64,000 nt of DNA. Origin: Odobenus rosmarus divergens (taxonomy: Eukaryota; Chordata; Mammalia; Carnivora; Odobenidae). Both the position numbers and the translations under genes were made by a program. Below the pieces are notes generated by a model that did no database searches, was not told the DNA's origin, and saw only the letters and a list, made by a program, of their open reading frames with translations. Positions 53,131 through 63,962 of this stretch are shown here, in pieces. Where the stretch lies: positions 2,014,553-2,078,552 of the forward strand of contig NW_004450323.1 in NCBI RefSeq assembly GCF_000321225.1, written 5' to 3'. Positions within the stretch are counted from its first letter, which is position 1; every line of letters starts with the position of its first letter.

Positions 53131-53404
53131 TATACAATTCCTGAGAATGTGCCTAAGTCATGTTGGTTGTTATGAGCCCATTTATTCATTCAACAAAGAA
53201 TTTTGGCATCTGCTATTTACCAGGTGCTGTTCTAGGTGCTGAGAATTAATAGTGAACCAAACAAAGTCCCATGGTTTACATTTTAGAGGAGGGAGACAGA
53301 CAAGTAACAACTATTGAAGTTTACAGGTGGTGATAAGTCTGATGAAGAAAACAAGGCATAGTAAGGTATAAGCGTGAGGGAGGATGCTATTTTAGCAGAG
53401 GAAG

Positions 53405-54310
53405 TGTATCAGTCAGAACATACTAGATCAAACTGCAGTAACAAACAACCCCCAATCTCAGGGCTTATCTTTTTTGTTTTTGCTACATGTCCACTGTGGG
53501 ACAACAGGGGATTCTACTCCACATGCTTATCACATGGGGACCTGGGCAGACTACGTCATTATGTTCTGAACAGTCCCTGGTCATTACAGTAGGTTGAAGG
53601 GCGACTGTGATCACTTATGTCTGGAAGTGACATTGACTTGACTTAAGGGTTTGGCAGAGAATGCAGGCCCCTACCTTGGGCCTGGAAGGAGAGGAACCAG
53701 AAATATTGAGGTGCTGAGCAATCTCCATTTACCCCAAATATGTTCTCTGTTCTTTGCTGCCCTGCTGTGTGCTCTTGAACCTGAACTCCATGGACTGTAT
53801 CACTAGGGCTTTCTTGCCTTCTGGCTCCTGGTTGTGTTTGGCAAAATATGCAGCTTCATGAGACCTGAGGATGGGAAAATTCTTCCTGCTTCCTGCTCAG
53901 CCATAGTTCCAGCCACAACTCTACCAAGCACAGTCATGCCCATGGCTGTGGCTCTCAGGTGGGCTCTGGTAACACCATTTCCTTTCCTTGTCCTTCAGGA
54001 CTACGAGTAAGGTGGTGTCAGCCTCTTAGCATTGCTAATTCTTTTTTTTTTTTTTTTTTTTAAAGATTTTATTTATTTGACAGAGAGAGACACAGCGAGA
54101 GAGGGAACACAAGCAGGGGCAGTGGGAGAGGGAGAAGCAGACTTCCTGCCGAGCAGGGAGCCCGATGTGGGACTCGACCTCAGGACCCCGGGGATCATGA
54201 CCTGAGCTGAAGGCAGACGCTTAACGACTGAGCCACCCAGGCGCCCAGCACTGCTAATTCTTAGGAGCAAAACCTCTTCTTGATTTCTTCTGTGAATAGT
54301 ACCTTCAGGA
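53405..54310. repeat. Composite older insertion in L2 (LTR-like pieces)
   Basis: 53405-53740 ('tgcagtaacaaacaacccccaatctcagggc', 'ctacatgtccactgtggg', 'gagaggaaccagaaatattg') is one repeat; 53760-54310 ('ggctttcttgccttctggctcctggttgtg', 'gggctctggtaacacc', 'ttgctaattc') is a second, itself cut by a Can-SINE. Both look like old LTR or LTR-like families that I cannot name. Confidence 0.45.
54044..54246 (-). mobile_element. Can-SINE, antisense
   Basis: Poly-T, 'aaagattttatttatttgacagagag', 'gaacacaagcaggggc', 'gccgagcagggagcccgatg', '...acgactgagccacccaggcgccc'. A 16-bp TSD with one mismatch: agcattgctaattctt (54028-54043) against agcactgctaattctt (54247-54262). Confidence 0.97.
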
Positions 54311-55279
54311 AAAGAGCTCTTCGAAGATCGTACCTGAGATAACATTTGAAGTGAAGGAGAAAGTCAAGCAGGTATCTGGGGAAAGATGGTTGAGTAGACA
54401 GAGCAGACCTGGAAGAGGAGGTGGGGGAGTGGTGCTGGGCACATTCAAGGACTAGGAACCAGGCAGTGTGGCTGGAGCCAGTGAGAGTGGTGGGACATTA
54501 GTAGGAGTTGAGAGCAGAGAGGTGGGGGCCTCTCTGATTATATCAGATTCTTCTGGGGGGATGGGAGGGATTTGGGATTTCATTCTGAGTGACACAGAGA
54601 ACCACTGGAGCTTTTTGGGCAGGTGCGTGACATGATCTGGCTTACAGTTTTAAATCACTCTGATTTTAAGGACCAAATGGAGGTGAGGAGATCTGATAGC
54701 AGGCTAAATGCCGGAGTCTCAGAGGGAGGTATGGTGGCTTGGCCCAAGGTGAGAACAGTAGAGGTGGTGACAAGGGGCTAAATTAGGATTACATGTTTAA
54801 GGAGACATAACAAGATGTGTTGACTGATTGGATGCTGGAACGAGAGAAGAGAACTCTTTTGAGAGGAAAGATTTGAGGGGAATGCAGTTTTGGGGGAAGC
54901 GAGGGTAGAAATTGAGTGTCCAGTTCCATTTGTAGTAAGTTAAAGATACCTATTGGACCTTGCAGGGGAAAGTTAAGTTAGCAGGTAGAGGGGAGAGGTC
55001 AGAGCTAGGAATAAAAATTTGGTGGTTTCTAGTGGCAGGTGGTACTTAAAGCCAAGATATGGCTGAGCACTTCGGGAGTGAGAGCAATAGAGAAGAGGTC
55101 CAAGAATCAAGTGCTGGGTATTCTAACATTTAAAACTTCAGAAGATAAGGAGGCACCAGCAAAGGAGATTAGGAAGGAGTGGCTGAATAGGAGGGAAATT
55201 AAGTGAAGAAAGTATTTCAAGGAGGAGGGTGGATTAACTGCATCAAATGCTACTGACATACTGAGTTAGATGACGACAC

Positions 55280-55500
55280 TCTTTCAGGTCTTAAGTTGTC
55301 TGTCCCCTCCTCCAAGAAGTCTGTTCTAACCCCTGAGTGGATTCAATAGCCTTCCGCTGTGCTCCCACACACCCACTGCTTCCTCTCTGTATAATTACCT
55401 CTTGTCATGTCCATCTCCCCCACCATACAGAGTGCCTTGACGGTAGGGATGGTGTCTTACTCATAAACGACTCTGAGCTTGATGCCATGCACTTAGTAAT
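55280..55500 (+). repeat. L2 LINE 3' fragment, sense
   Basis: 'ctgtcccctcctccaagaagtctgttctaacccc', 'ctctctgtataattacctcttg', 'cagagtgccttgacggtaggg' follow the sense L2 3' UTR. It abuts the antisense L2 copy tail to tail. Confidence 0.6.
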
Positions 55501-55845
55501 GTTAATATTAGTTCACAAAACACATGAATCCGTCAAGATGCTCTACACACCTGTTCCACCCCCGCAACTGACATATATTCACTGTCCAGTGCTCCAAATT
55601 TTATTCCCAAGAGTTGAAGTTCCCTAATTTTTTCACCTTGAAGAGGTCTGAAGATTTGTGGACTCCTTTAAAGCATTCCCTTTACAGTAGTTGATATCCC
55701 ACCAACATTCCTCTTTCTTTTCATGCTGAGAGGTTCTGGGACTATTTTCACTGGTTGAGCAACTTAGGTACCACACGATGGGGCTGCAGAAACATGGAGA
55801 TAGAGATTTATAGATTGTCTGCCTTGGCGGTGACTCACTGAATTC
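55501..55845. other. Unassigned stretch
   Basis: No named repeat or exon is seen. Confidence 0.4.
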
Positions 55846-55849
55846 TGAG

Positions 55850-55985
55850 GGAGAGACAATGGGTGGGGAGGCAGAGGGGAGAGGGAAAGAGAGAGAGACA
55901 GGCAGTCAGGGCTGAAGAGGAAGAGGGAAGGAGAGAGGCAAAGTGGGAGGGAGGGAAGGATAGAGAAGGAGAGAGAGGCCGCATA
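55850..55985 (+). repeat. GA-rich low-complexity region
   Basis: GGGA, GAGA and GGAA units over about 135 bases. Minus-strand Leu/Ser-rich frames here are artefacts. Confidence 0.8.
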
Positions 55986-56064
55986 GAGGTAATGGCACGG
56001 TAAGTATAAAAGAGATGGCTGTGGGGAAATGAGCTTTTTCTCCTTTGGCATCTTGGAAATGGTC

Positions 56065-56195
56065 TAGCCTAAACCCTTCATTTTATAAAAGGGAAGCTGA
56101 GGCCAAGAAGTGAATGACTTACCCAAGACTTTAGAGTTGGTGGTAAGAGCTGGCCTAGACCATATTCCTTATGTCTCTCAGGTCAGTGCATTTTC
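56065..56195 (+). repeat. MIR SINE fragment, sense
   Basis: 'ttcattttataaaagggaagctgaggcc', 'gaatgacttacccaagac', 'ggtaagagctggcc' follow the MIR 3' half. Confidence 0.7.
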
Positions 56196-57089
56196 TGTAA
56201 CATGTTGGTGACTTTGGAGATGGGAAGAGTTGTCTCCTGTCCCAGGCAAATATCTTCCACTTATTCAGTGATACCTGGAACTGCTTTAAAAGACAACCTT
56301 CTTGTTCCACAAATGAGAGAAGCAAGGTGAACATTGCAAATGATGGGGGAAAGAACAGGGATGGGGATGCTTCTGTGCTGAGGGATAAAGGACAGTAGTT
56401 CCTTAGGGGGCAGCCAGGGAGGGGGTGAAGATACCCCAGTGTCTGGCTGGAAAGTGGGCAAGAAAGGTTAAATGGAAAGACTAGAGGTGTGGAATTCAAA
56501 CTGAAATTGGGTGGGTGAGAGGGAGGGGAGCAAATCTAGCTATCCAATCCTGGGCATGAACAGGACCATCTCATGATGAAGTGACTTGAGTGAGCACACT
56601 GAAGAAGGCAGAAGAAAGGGAGAGGCCCAGTTCTCATCCAACAAGTGAGACAGTGAGGCCTGAATCTTCATTCCTTCCTACTAGGGACAAATGGTTTCCC
56701 AAGGAAGGCTCAGGTTAGTGGCGTTTGAGTATGACCAACTAGGATCTGAGCTGGGACATTCTTCTTCTGGTGACTGCTTTAATGTTCTCCTGGGCAGTGT
56801 CCATCCTGCCCTCTTAGCCACTGGGAAGTTGGGGGGGTGGTTCATGCCTTGTTCAGATCTCCAAAGCTGTGTGATCCTGGGGTTCAGCAGTGGGCTTGGT
56901 CCTTAGGCTCATGAGCTGAGTGTTCCAGGGTTTGCTTGAGTCTGGGGGCTTTGCCAGACTCTGTCTCACCTAGCTCTTTCTAACAATGCTAATTTCCAAG
57001 CCCAATCATTTCTACAAAGAGCCTGGCAGCCTTACCTCCCTTCTCAGTGAAGGTTTAATAGCAGAGTGCTGAAACAGGGCTCATTGCTA
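56196..57089. other. Unassigned stretch
   Basis: No named repeat or exon is seen. The overlapping minus-strand frames at 56155-56499 have no domain. Confidence 0.4.
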
Positions 57090-57300
57090 AGCCTTCATTA
57101 TTTTCACAACGTATACTACAGGACTCCTACTAACATACCATGAAGCATTGTCCTAATTAAAACTAAATGACTCATGTCAAATTAAATGAGCAGAGTCCAT
57201 TGGGTTAGCCAGGGCTCCGGCTTGCAATTGCATGTTTGTTTACTTGTTAACTGGCCAAGTTCAATCATCTACAGCAGCCTTTTCTTCTTATCAATACAAA
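57090..57300. promoter_or_regulatory. Candidate enhancer with clustered factor motifs
   Basis: Non-repetitive sequence with a perfect AP-1 site TGACTCA (57168-57174), a forkhead-type TGTTTGTTTAC (57233-57243), GTTAAC (57246-57251, HNF1 half-site type) and nearby AAGTTCA (nuclear-receptor half-site type). 'ctaattaa' (57152-57159) also lies here. The motifs are directly visible; enhancer activity is inference. Confidence 0.3.
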
Positions 57301-57578
57301 TTACTGATGCTTCAGACTTGATCTGCTGGGGAGCCCTGGCCTGGGAGACAGGATGCCTGACAAGCAGTCCCACTGTGCCGTCTTGTAAAGCTGTTGAACC
57401 ACCCTGTGCTGAGTTTCTCCTGGAGCAAAGGAAGCGTGATCTTCACCACCTACCCACTTCTTGTGGATGCTCCAAAGGCACTGTAAATTGGGGACATCGG
57501 AAGGGGTCCTAAGTGTGCTCCCCCCCTGGAAGAGCTTTAGTCCAAAGTTAAGGACTTTCTAGGTCTTTGAAGGCTAGG
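57301..57578. other. Unassigned stretch
   Basis: No named repeat or exon is seen. Confidence 0.4.
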
Positions 57579-58024
57579 ATATGAGTCAGGATTTTACCAG
57601 AGAAACGGAACCGGCAGAATATATGATACTGTCATATATATATATAGTAGTGTATACATGTGTATATACTTGTGTGTGTGTCTCAAGAGATTTAGTGCAA
57701 GGGCTTAGCTTACACAATTGGAAGGGCTGGCTAGGCGAATCTTAAATCCATAGGGCAGGCTGTCAGGAAGGGAAGACTGAAAACTCTCAGTAGGAGCTAA
57801 AACTGCAGTCCACAGGCAGGATTTCTTCTTCTTCAGGGAAACCTCAGTTCTATTTGAAAGGTCTTTCAACTGATTGGATCAGACCTACCAAGATTATTGA
57901 GGATATTCTCCTGAAAGTCAATTGGTTGTAGATGATGCCTTCACAGAAACACCTAGATTAGTGTTTGCTTGAATAACTAGCTACTACAGCCAAGTTAAGT
58001 TGACAGGCAAAACTGACCATTGCA
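57579..58024 (-). mobile_element. ERVL-type solo LTR, antisense (same kind as 40286-40763)
   Basis: Antisense order: 'gagtcaggattttaccagag', 'aaacggaaccggcag', (TA)n/(TG)n patch at 57634-57681, 'caactgattggatcagacc', 'ccttcacagaaacacc', 'agccaagttaagttgacagg', ending '...gaccattgca'. This is the reverse complement, segment by segment, of the LTR at 40286. Confidence 0.78.
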
Positions 58025-58149
58025 GCTAGAATCTGGAAGTGGCCATCCAATTTAGCAATATTGCCTTCACTTGGCTCAGATGGGTAGAAAATAACGCTGT
58101 TATGTCTGTGGGTTCAGTTTAGTTTTTAGAGAAAGATTCTCTTGCAAAT

Positions 58150-59080
58150 ATTTCATTCATTCACACTTCCATCAGACATAATTTGGCGCCTTTGCACTGA
58201 GCTAGGAGCTAGAGGCACGTGGATGAATGAGTGGTGGTTAGTCTGTGCCACAGTGGAGCTTACCGTATGGTGGGTGAAATGAGTATGCACACAGAGGACA
58301 ACATGGTGAATGTGACGAGAGAGATATGCATGTGGATTTCAAGAAGCCTCACCCAGGGAAATCAGAGGGGGCTTCTAGGAGGAGGTAATGCCTGAATGTG
58401 GAAGATGGGGAAAGGGGAAGAAAGTGGGACATGTGTGTAGAGAGGCCATCCCAAGCAGAGAGGACACAAAGCTAAGCAAAGGCACAAAGGTGAGGGGTCC
58501 CATGGGTTTGTCAGGGACTATAAGCAGGTTTGTGTCCAGGAATGAGGGGAATGAGGTGTGGAGATTAGCGAGGCTGGGAAGATGGCAAAGGCTGCAATCT
58601 GAAGAGACTCATAGAGCAGTTTGGACTTTTCTGTAGGTGGCAGGGAGAAGATTATCACCTCTGCATGTTGAAAGGGCCCTTTGGAATCTGTGGGAAAGAT
58701 GGGATTAATGGAGACAAAACTAGGGAGAGGAAGGCCCATTAGAGGCTGGCAATACTGAAGGTCAGGACTAGGGCAATTATTTCAGGTTTGGAAAGAAGGC
58801 ATCCAGAAATACTTGGGAGGTGAACTCCATAGAACTGGGTGGTTGGTTGGTTCTGTGGGTGCATAAGGAGAAGCAAGAAATGGAAGATGGAGCTATTGCT
58901 TCAGAGGGAGGCAAAGATTTATGGGGGAAGCTGATGAGCTCAGTTGGGGATATAGTGAGTTTGAGGTATCTGAGGGACACACAGCTGCCAGTTGTCAGCT
59001 TGACATGTGGATGTAGGGCTCAGGGAAAAGATCTGGGCTGGGAATTTGGGATTGTAGATGTTTGGGAACCATTAAAAATA
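58150..59080 (-). repeat. L2 LINE 3' region, antisense, ~930 bp
   Basis: 'cattcattcacacttcc' and 'gcctttgcactgagctagg' at the start, then 'gggggcttctaggaggaggtaatgcctg', 'ggccatcccaagcagagagg', 'gtttggacttttctgtagg' and '...gcagttgggg'-type text to 59080. The overlapping frames are L2. Confidence 0.75.
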
Positions 59081-59099
59081 GGTGGTAGTACAAAGCATG

Positions 59100-59185
59100 C
59101 AGTAGATAAGATCCTCTAGAAACAGACTCGTGAGACAGACATTGTTTCCAATTCACAGACAAGAAAACTGGGTTAAGGCTCCTAT
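59100..59185 (+). repeat. MIR-like fragment (weak)
   Basis: 'ttccaattcacagacaagaaaactgggttaaggc' resembles MIR's ACAGATGAGGAAACTGAGGC. Confidence 0.4.
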
Positions 59186-59189
59186 TTTG

Positions 59190-60377
59190 TGAAAAAAGGC
59201 AAACACCAGCGGGAAGTGCATTTGTCACGTGTTATCATTTTGCCCTTCTTGTGAATGAATCCTACTAGGTTGGCACTGAGACACAGCCCTCTCTCACCTG
59301 GGAGGGGACTAGGACTCCCGGAGGTCACAGCTCCTGGGGGTCATGTTTGGCTAGAACACATGCCCTCTAAATTCCAGCCAGGTCGTTCCCCCTCTGTGTG
59401 GTGCATAGGGGGACAATTTTGACTGTGTGGGTGAAGGAGAGCACCTGTGGTACTTGGCACCTGGGACCAGCAGGGTGGTGGGAGGCTCTCGGGCAGGAAC
59501 TCCCAGCAAGAAAGGGAGAGGTCCCAGGGAAAGGGGCCTGGGCTGTTCCAGCTGCATGACACACAGGCCATGCCTCAGGGCTTTCTTTCTCACACCAAGG
59601 CATGTTATGGTCCAAGTGAATACATGACCCCCCTACCACCGGTGGTGTTCAGAAAATAACTTTAGCTGTCATTAGTCGGTTAGTATAACTTAGAATCAGC
59701 GTGAAAAAGAAGGAAAGAAATGGGGAGCAAGGGAGAGAGTTCACCCAGGAGGGAGACAGGGCAGCCTCTGAATGGCTCCCTGCAGCCGCGCTGGCAGCCA
59801 GGTTTACGGGGACCTGTGAGCGGCAGCCAGTGTTTTGGAAGCTAAGGAGCCCCATGTTTGTAACCTGGCCCTGAACTGACCACAGTGGTCAGGATGCCCT
59901 GCTCTGCACAGACCATTCAGAGAGATGTTAGCTACCACCCAGTGTACTTTGCACAAAGGCAAAAAGATTGTATGGGATCCTGGAACGTTAGTTGCTATAG
60001 CAACATCTGTCTTTATTATCACCTAAACCCATTCACTGTATAAATATAGTAACTATTTGACTCCCCCCCCCCCCCCCCCGTCCACTTGGTAGGATTTAAA
60101 AAGAAATTGCAACAACCAAAAAAAAAAAAAATTAAAAAGACCAACAAATTGCAGTATCATGGGTGTGTGCACAGAGGAGGTTTTAGAGGTGGGGAGAGCA
60201 TGAGGAGGACATTTGTGGGTGGGGTAGATTTTCACAGGTTGCAGGTTAGTGGAGATGGCTACTGCTTACAACCAAGGCAGAAAGGGCAAATTCCTAGAAG
60301 TAATGGGACCAATTTGCATGGAAAGCTGAAAAAAAAAGGGGGGGAATGAAGTAGGAGAGGTGCAGAAGAGGGAAATA
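59190..60377. other. Unassigned stretch with homopolymers
   Basis: No named repeat or exon is seen. A 17-C run lies at 60063-60079 and a 14-A run at 60118-60131. Three overlapping minus frames at 59341-59639 lack domains. Confidence 0.4.
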
Positions 60378-60545
60378 TTATAGTGGAAAGAACTCGAATT
60401 TGTAATCAGATAGACCTGAGCTCAAATCTTGGCATCCTACTTACACCTAAGTGACATTGGGTCACTCAATCCCCTGAGCCTGTTTGCTCATCTGCAAAAT
60501 GGGAGAACCATATCCCACAGCCTATTTGAGCAACTTGGTCTCCTT
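60378..60545 (-). repeat. MIR SINE, antisense
   Basis: 'gaactcgaatttgtaatcagatagacctgagctcaaatc', 'gggtcactcaatcccctgagcc', 'gctcatctgcaaaatggg' follow antisense MIR. Confidence 0.8.
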
Positions 60546-60894
60546 ATATGAGGCCTGAAGACCCCAAATCTAATGTTGGGCCAGAGACTGAGATGTACTC
60601 ACCAGCAGAAGGAGATTTCCTAGACACCAGCTCCGTTCTCTGCAGTGAATGGTGAAAAGGACCAGACCCAGCGGGGGTTGGTGAGAGTGATCATCATCAG
60701 TCTGGACAAGGGGCTAGGCCAGCCAGATGGGGCAGGCAAGCCACGACAGGGCAAAAGAGGGAGTGAGAAGGGGAAGTCTCCTGCCAATGGATGTTCCACG
60801 GGTTGTTTTTTCCTTCTGAAGACCAAGTTTCCAAATGTGGAGCTATTAACCAGGATTGGGAGGGGGTGGAGAAGGAAGCCATGGACAGAAATCC
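60546..60894. other. Unassigned stretch
   Basis: No named repeat or exon is seen. Confidence 0.4.
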
Positions 60895-61000
60895 AGTATC
60901 TAACAGCCATTTTTAGAAAGCCTGCTGTGAGCGAGGCACTGTGCTGGGAACCGGGGGATGTGAAAATGGACAGATACAGTCCTGCTGAGGCCAGAGGGAC
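60895..61000 (-). repeat. L2 fragment, antisense
   Basis: 'ctgctgtgagcgaggcactgtgctgggaaccgggggatgtg' is the antisense L2 tip. Confidence 0.6.
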
Positions 61001-61112
61001 CTTCCTGCTGGAGGAAGGAATAGAGCGATAGAAACTTTTCTCTCACACCCATCCCAACATCCCTGGGCTTCTTGCTCCCTGAGATGAACTGATTTGTTTT
61101 CTTGGACTCTAA

Positions 61113-61340
61113 ATAACAAAAGCAAACACTTACATAGCACTTGCTACTTGCTAGGCACTATTCTAAGTGCTTCATAAATATTACTTCATTTAATCCTCAC
61201 AGTAATTTCATAAAGTGGAAACAGATATTGTCCCACTTGGCAGATGAGTAAACTGAGGCAGAGAGTGGCATGCACAGGACTAGTGTGGTGTCATAAAATA
61301 CTGGCTCCAAGGGTGAGACCGAACCTGAGAGCTGCTGCTG
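61113..61340 (+). repeat. MIR SINE, sense, nearly complete
   Basis: 'acttacatagcacttgctacttgctaggcactattctaagtgcttc', 'cttcatttaatcctcacagtaa', 'ggcagatgagtaaactgaggcagag' follow MIR from its start. Confidence 0.88.
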
Positions 61341-61341
61341 C

Positions 61342-61447
61342 TTTCTCCTCCTCCTCCTCCTCCTCCTCCACCACCTTCTTTTCTTCTTTCTTCTTTCTTC
61401 CTTCTCCTTCTCCTTCTTTTTCTTCTTCTTCTTCTTCTTCTTTTCTT
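61342..61447 (+). repeat. (CTC)n and (CTT)n pyrimidine microsatellite
   Basis: CTC units, then CCA, then CTT units. Such a polypurine:polypyrimidine tract can form triplex DNA. It sits at the 3' end of a MIR. The poly-Ser frame here is an artefact. Confidence 0.92.
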
Positions 61448-61494
61448 CATCACCTTCTAATTCTCATGATAGAACATGACATAATCATTTAGCC

Positions 61495-61545
61495 TGAACC
61501 TGGCTACAGTAAGTGCCTAATAAATGTTGGCTATTACTGCTATGA
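61495..61545 (+). repeat. L2/MIR terminal scrap
   Basis: 'acagtaagtgcctaataaatgttggctatta' is the terminal sequence shared by these families. Confidence 0.5.
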
Positions 61546-61754
61546 TTGTTATTCTCTAGTGGAATTGCTGTCAGGCCCATGAAGTTCAACTATTTTTTCT
61601 CTTTTTGAAAATGGCTCTCCTTGCCCCCTAAGTCTTAGCTTGAGAGAACCTCTTCCCTTTGTGACTGGAAGTCTCTACAAAACAAGTCAATCCTATTAGG
61701 AAGGGAGGGGGTGGGGACAAGACAGGAGCCAGGCAGCAGGACTAGGTCTCTGAA

Positions 61755-61932
61755 GCCAGAGTCATTGCCCTGGTAATATTCAGACAGGCCTGGGTTCAAA
61801 TCCTACCTCAGGCACTACCAGCTGCATCCTTAGGCAAGTCACTTGAAATTCTGAACATCTCTTGTAGTGCTGTTTGGTGGTTAAATGGCTAAGTGCCATG
61901 CCTGCTACATAGGAAGTGCTTGGTAAATGTAG
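61755..61932 (-). repeat. MIR SINE, antisense
   Basis: 'acaggcctgggttcaaatcctacctcaggc', 'ttaggcaagtcacttg', 'ggtggttaaatggc', 'aagtgcttggtaaatg' follow antisense MIR. Confidence 0.85.
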
Positions 61933-61937
61933 CCCCT

Positions 61938-61996
61938 GTGATGGTGAGGATAGTGATGTTGATGGCAAGTATGGTGATGATGAAGATGATGATTTG
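61938..61996 (+). repeat. (GAT)n-rich imperfect repeat
   Basis: GAT units with interruptions, directly after the MIR end. Confidence 0.75.
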
Positions 61997-62789
61997 AACT
62001 CTTCCTGCTCCCATTGTCTTCTAAGAGGAGAGGAGAGTTACTCCCTTTCTCTGCCCCCTCCATCATCTTCATGAGGCTAGACAGCTTCACCTGGCTGAGG
62101 GTACAAAGGTAATAAGTGGGAATACGGATGAGAATATAAATATGTGGATAATTCAGAATATGATAACTCCGGATCCAGATGAAAACCCAACTGTGATAAC
62201 TGGATATACAAATAAGAATGCAAACTCCACAGTAAGAAAACAGCTTCTACCGTCCCTCCAAAGACCTCATTCTCCAATACCATGGCTGGGAGCTATTCCT
62301 CTTTCCCTCTAACAGTCAAGCCACCAATCTCTTTCTTGTGCTGAGAGCAAGACTAGTTTGCTGACCTCTGCAGGAGAGGAAGGGAGGGATCCTAGTGGGT
62401 GTGTTTCAGGAAGCTGGCCCTGCCAGCCTGGGGAGAAAATGCTGAGATGAGCACAAGCTGGAGGGGCTCAAGACTCTCATTCTGGCTGGCTGGCCACTGT
62501 GGTGGGTCACAAGGTGCTGATGGAAGCACTGTTTGTCATGTCAACAAGGCATAAACCAAGGGCCTTTGATGTTTCAGCCCATTTCCCTGCCAGGCACTAG
62601 CTTTATTCTCCTTGTAGATATCATGGGGCCATCTCTCTAAAATTAGGAGGAATAAAGCATCTATTTAAGCCTTTCCCACTTACCTGTGGAGCTGACTTGT
62701 CTTCCTCATGCCCCTTCATATCTTTCTTCTCTCAATGTGCTCTGTTAAAATTGTGATTGAGTCTCCATATGTCTTTACAGCTTCTTTTA
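61997..62789. other. Unassigned stretch
   Basis: No named repeat or exon is seen. 62120-62225 is unusually rich in 'ggata' and 'gaata' words. Confidence 0.4.
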
Positions 62790-63145
62790 GACCGTTTTGG
62801 TTATCTGGTGCTGCATAATAAGCCACCCCAAAACTTACTATGCTCACAAATTCTGTGGATCAGGAATTCTAACAGAGCACTGTGGGGATGGCTTGTCTGT
62901 TTCAGGATGTCTGGGGGCTGCAGCTGGGAATATTTGAACAACTGGGAATAGCTTTAAAGAGCAGAACAGAGAGAGCAAGCTCTCCTGTCTCTTCTTAAAA
63001 GGGCATTAATCCCATTCATAAGAGGTCCATTCTCATGACCTATTTACCTCCTAAGGGCCCCATATCCTAATAGCATCACATTAGGGGTTAAGATTTCAAC
63101 ATATGAATTTTTTGGGGGGGCATATTCACTTTATAACATATGTGT
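62790..63145 (-). mobile_element. MaLR-type LTR, antisense, internally deleted or chimeric
   Basis: The left part 'ggttatctggtgctgcataataagccacccc' and 'ttctgtggatcaggaattc' is one end of an antisense LTR. The right part 'atgacctatttacctcctaagggccccatatcctaatagcatcacattagggg' and 'atatgaattttttgg' is the other end of an MST/MLT1-type LTR. The middle is shorter than usual. Confidence 0.65.
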
Positions 63146-63774
63146 TGCTTAGAGCTCCAACAGTAAATGTTCTAGCAAACAAGGCCAAAGTTGCATGGGT
63201 CTTTATGATTAGCCTACATAATCCTCTAGGCTGATAGAATCACAAACTCACTTATGTTCAAGGAGAGGGGATATGGACTCCACTGTTCAATGGAAAGAGT
63301 ATCAGTGCATTTGTCTGATTATCCATCATTCAGTAGGTCTGTTCACTATGTAGAGAAGTGAAATCTTAAAGATTAAGCCAAAGATATAGTTAATAATATG
63401 ACTAATTTGCTTCTTAAATAATAATTTTAAAATAATTTCTTTAAATTAAGGATGGCTAGTATTTTGCAACCTATATTTCTTGGACAGAGATTCCTAGAGC
63501 CATCTTACAAAACAAACAATCAAAAATTCTTATTTCCAAGTAAGTTTAGAAAATACTTCATATTATACATAGCCTCTTGGAGAGTCACTGTGCATACTGA
63601 CACATCACGGTCCCTGAAAAATCCTGCAGCAAGGGAAGATTTATTTTCTTTTGGAGTTTAGATTTTTCCAAAGCCTATTTGAGCACAGAACCTTTAAAAT
63701 TTTCTTTTTAGGTTCCAATACCCGTTGAAATCTCACCAAACTAATACTCCTTGAGCTCTCTTTAAGAAAGGCTG
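63146..63774. other. Unassigned AT-rich stretch
   Basis: No named repeat or exon is seen. Confidence 0.4.
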
Positions 63775-63945
63775 TCTAAGTAATATTCCATTCTGTGTGT
63801 GTGTATGTATATATATATACATACCACATCTTCTTTATCCCTTTGTCTGTGGATGTACACTGGGTTGCTTCCATATCTTGGCTATTATAAATAATGCTTC
63901 AATAAACATAGGGATGCAAGTATCCATTTGAATTAGTGTTTTTTA
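63775..63945 (-). mobile_element. L1 3' fragment, antisense
   Basis: 'gtaatattccattctgtgtg', 'accacatcttctttatccc', 'ggatgtacactgggttgc', 'aatgcttcaataaacatagggatgc' is the antisense L1 3' UTR, with a (TG)n(TA)n patch at 63795-63819. Confidence 0.85.
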
Positions 63946-63962
63946 AAAAATATTTTATTTAT

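Larger units (their letters stand above)
53178..55275 (-). repeat. Long L2 LINE 3' copy, antisense, with nested insertions
   Basis: Left part (53178-53403): 'tttattcattcaacaaag', 'accaggtgctgttctaggtgctgag', '...gatgaagaaaacaagg'. Right part (54336-55275): 'gagataacatttgaagtgaagg', 'ggcagtgtggctggagcc', 'gtgacatgatctggcttac', '...ctgagttagatga'. The insertions at 53405-54310 separate them. About 1.1 kb of L2 is preserved. Confidence 0.8.

Noticed and set aside
61342..61447. Poly-Ser/Phe-coding frame
   Set aside because: Produced by a CTC/CTT microsatellite.
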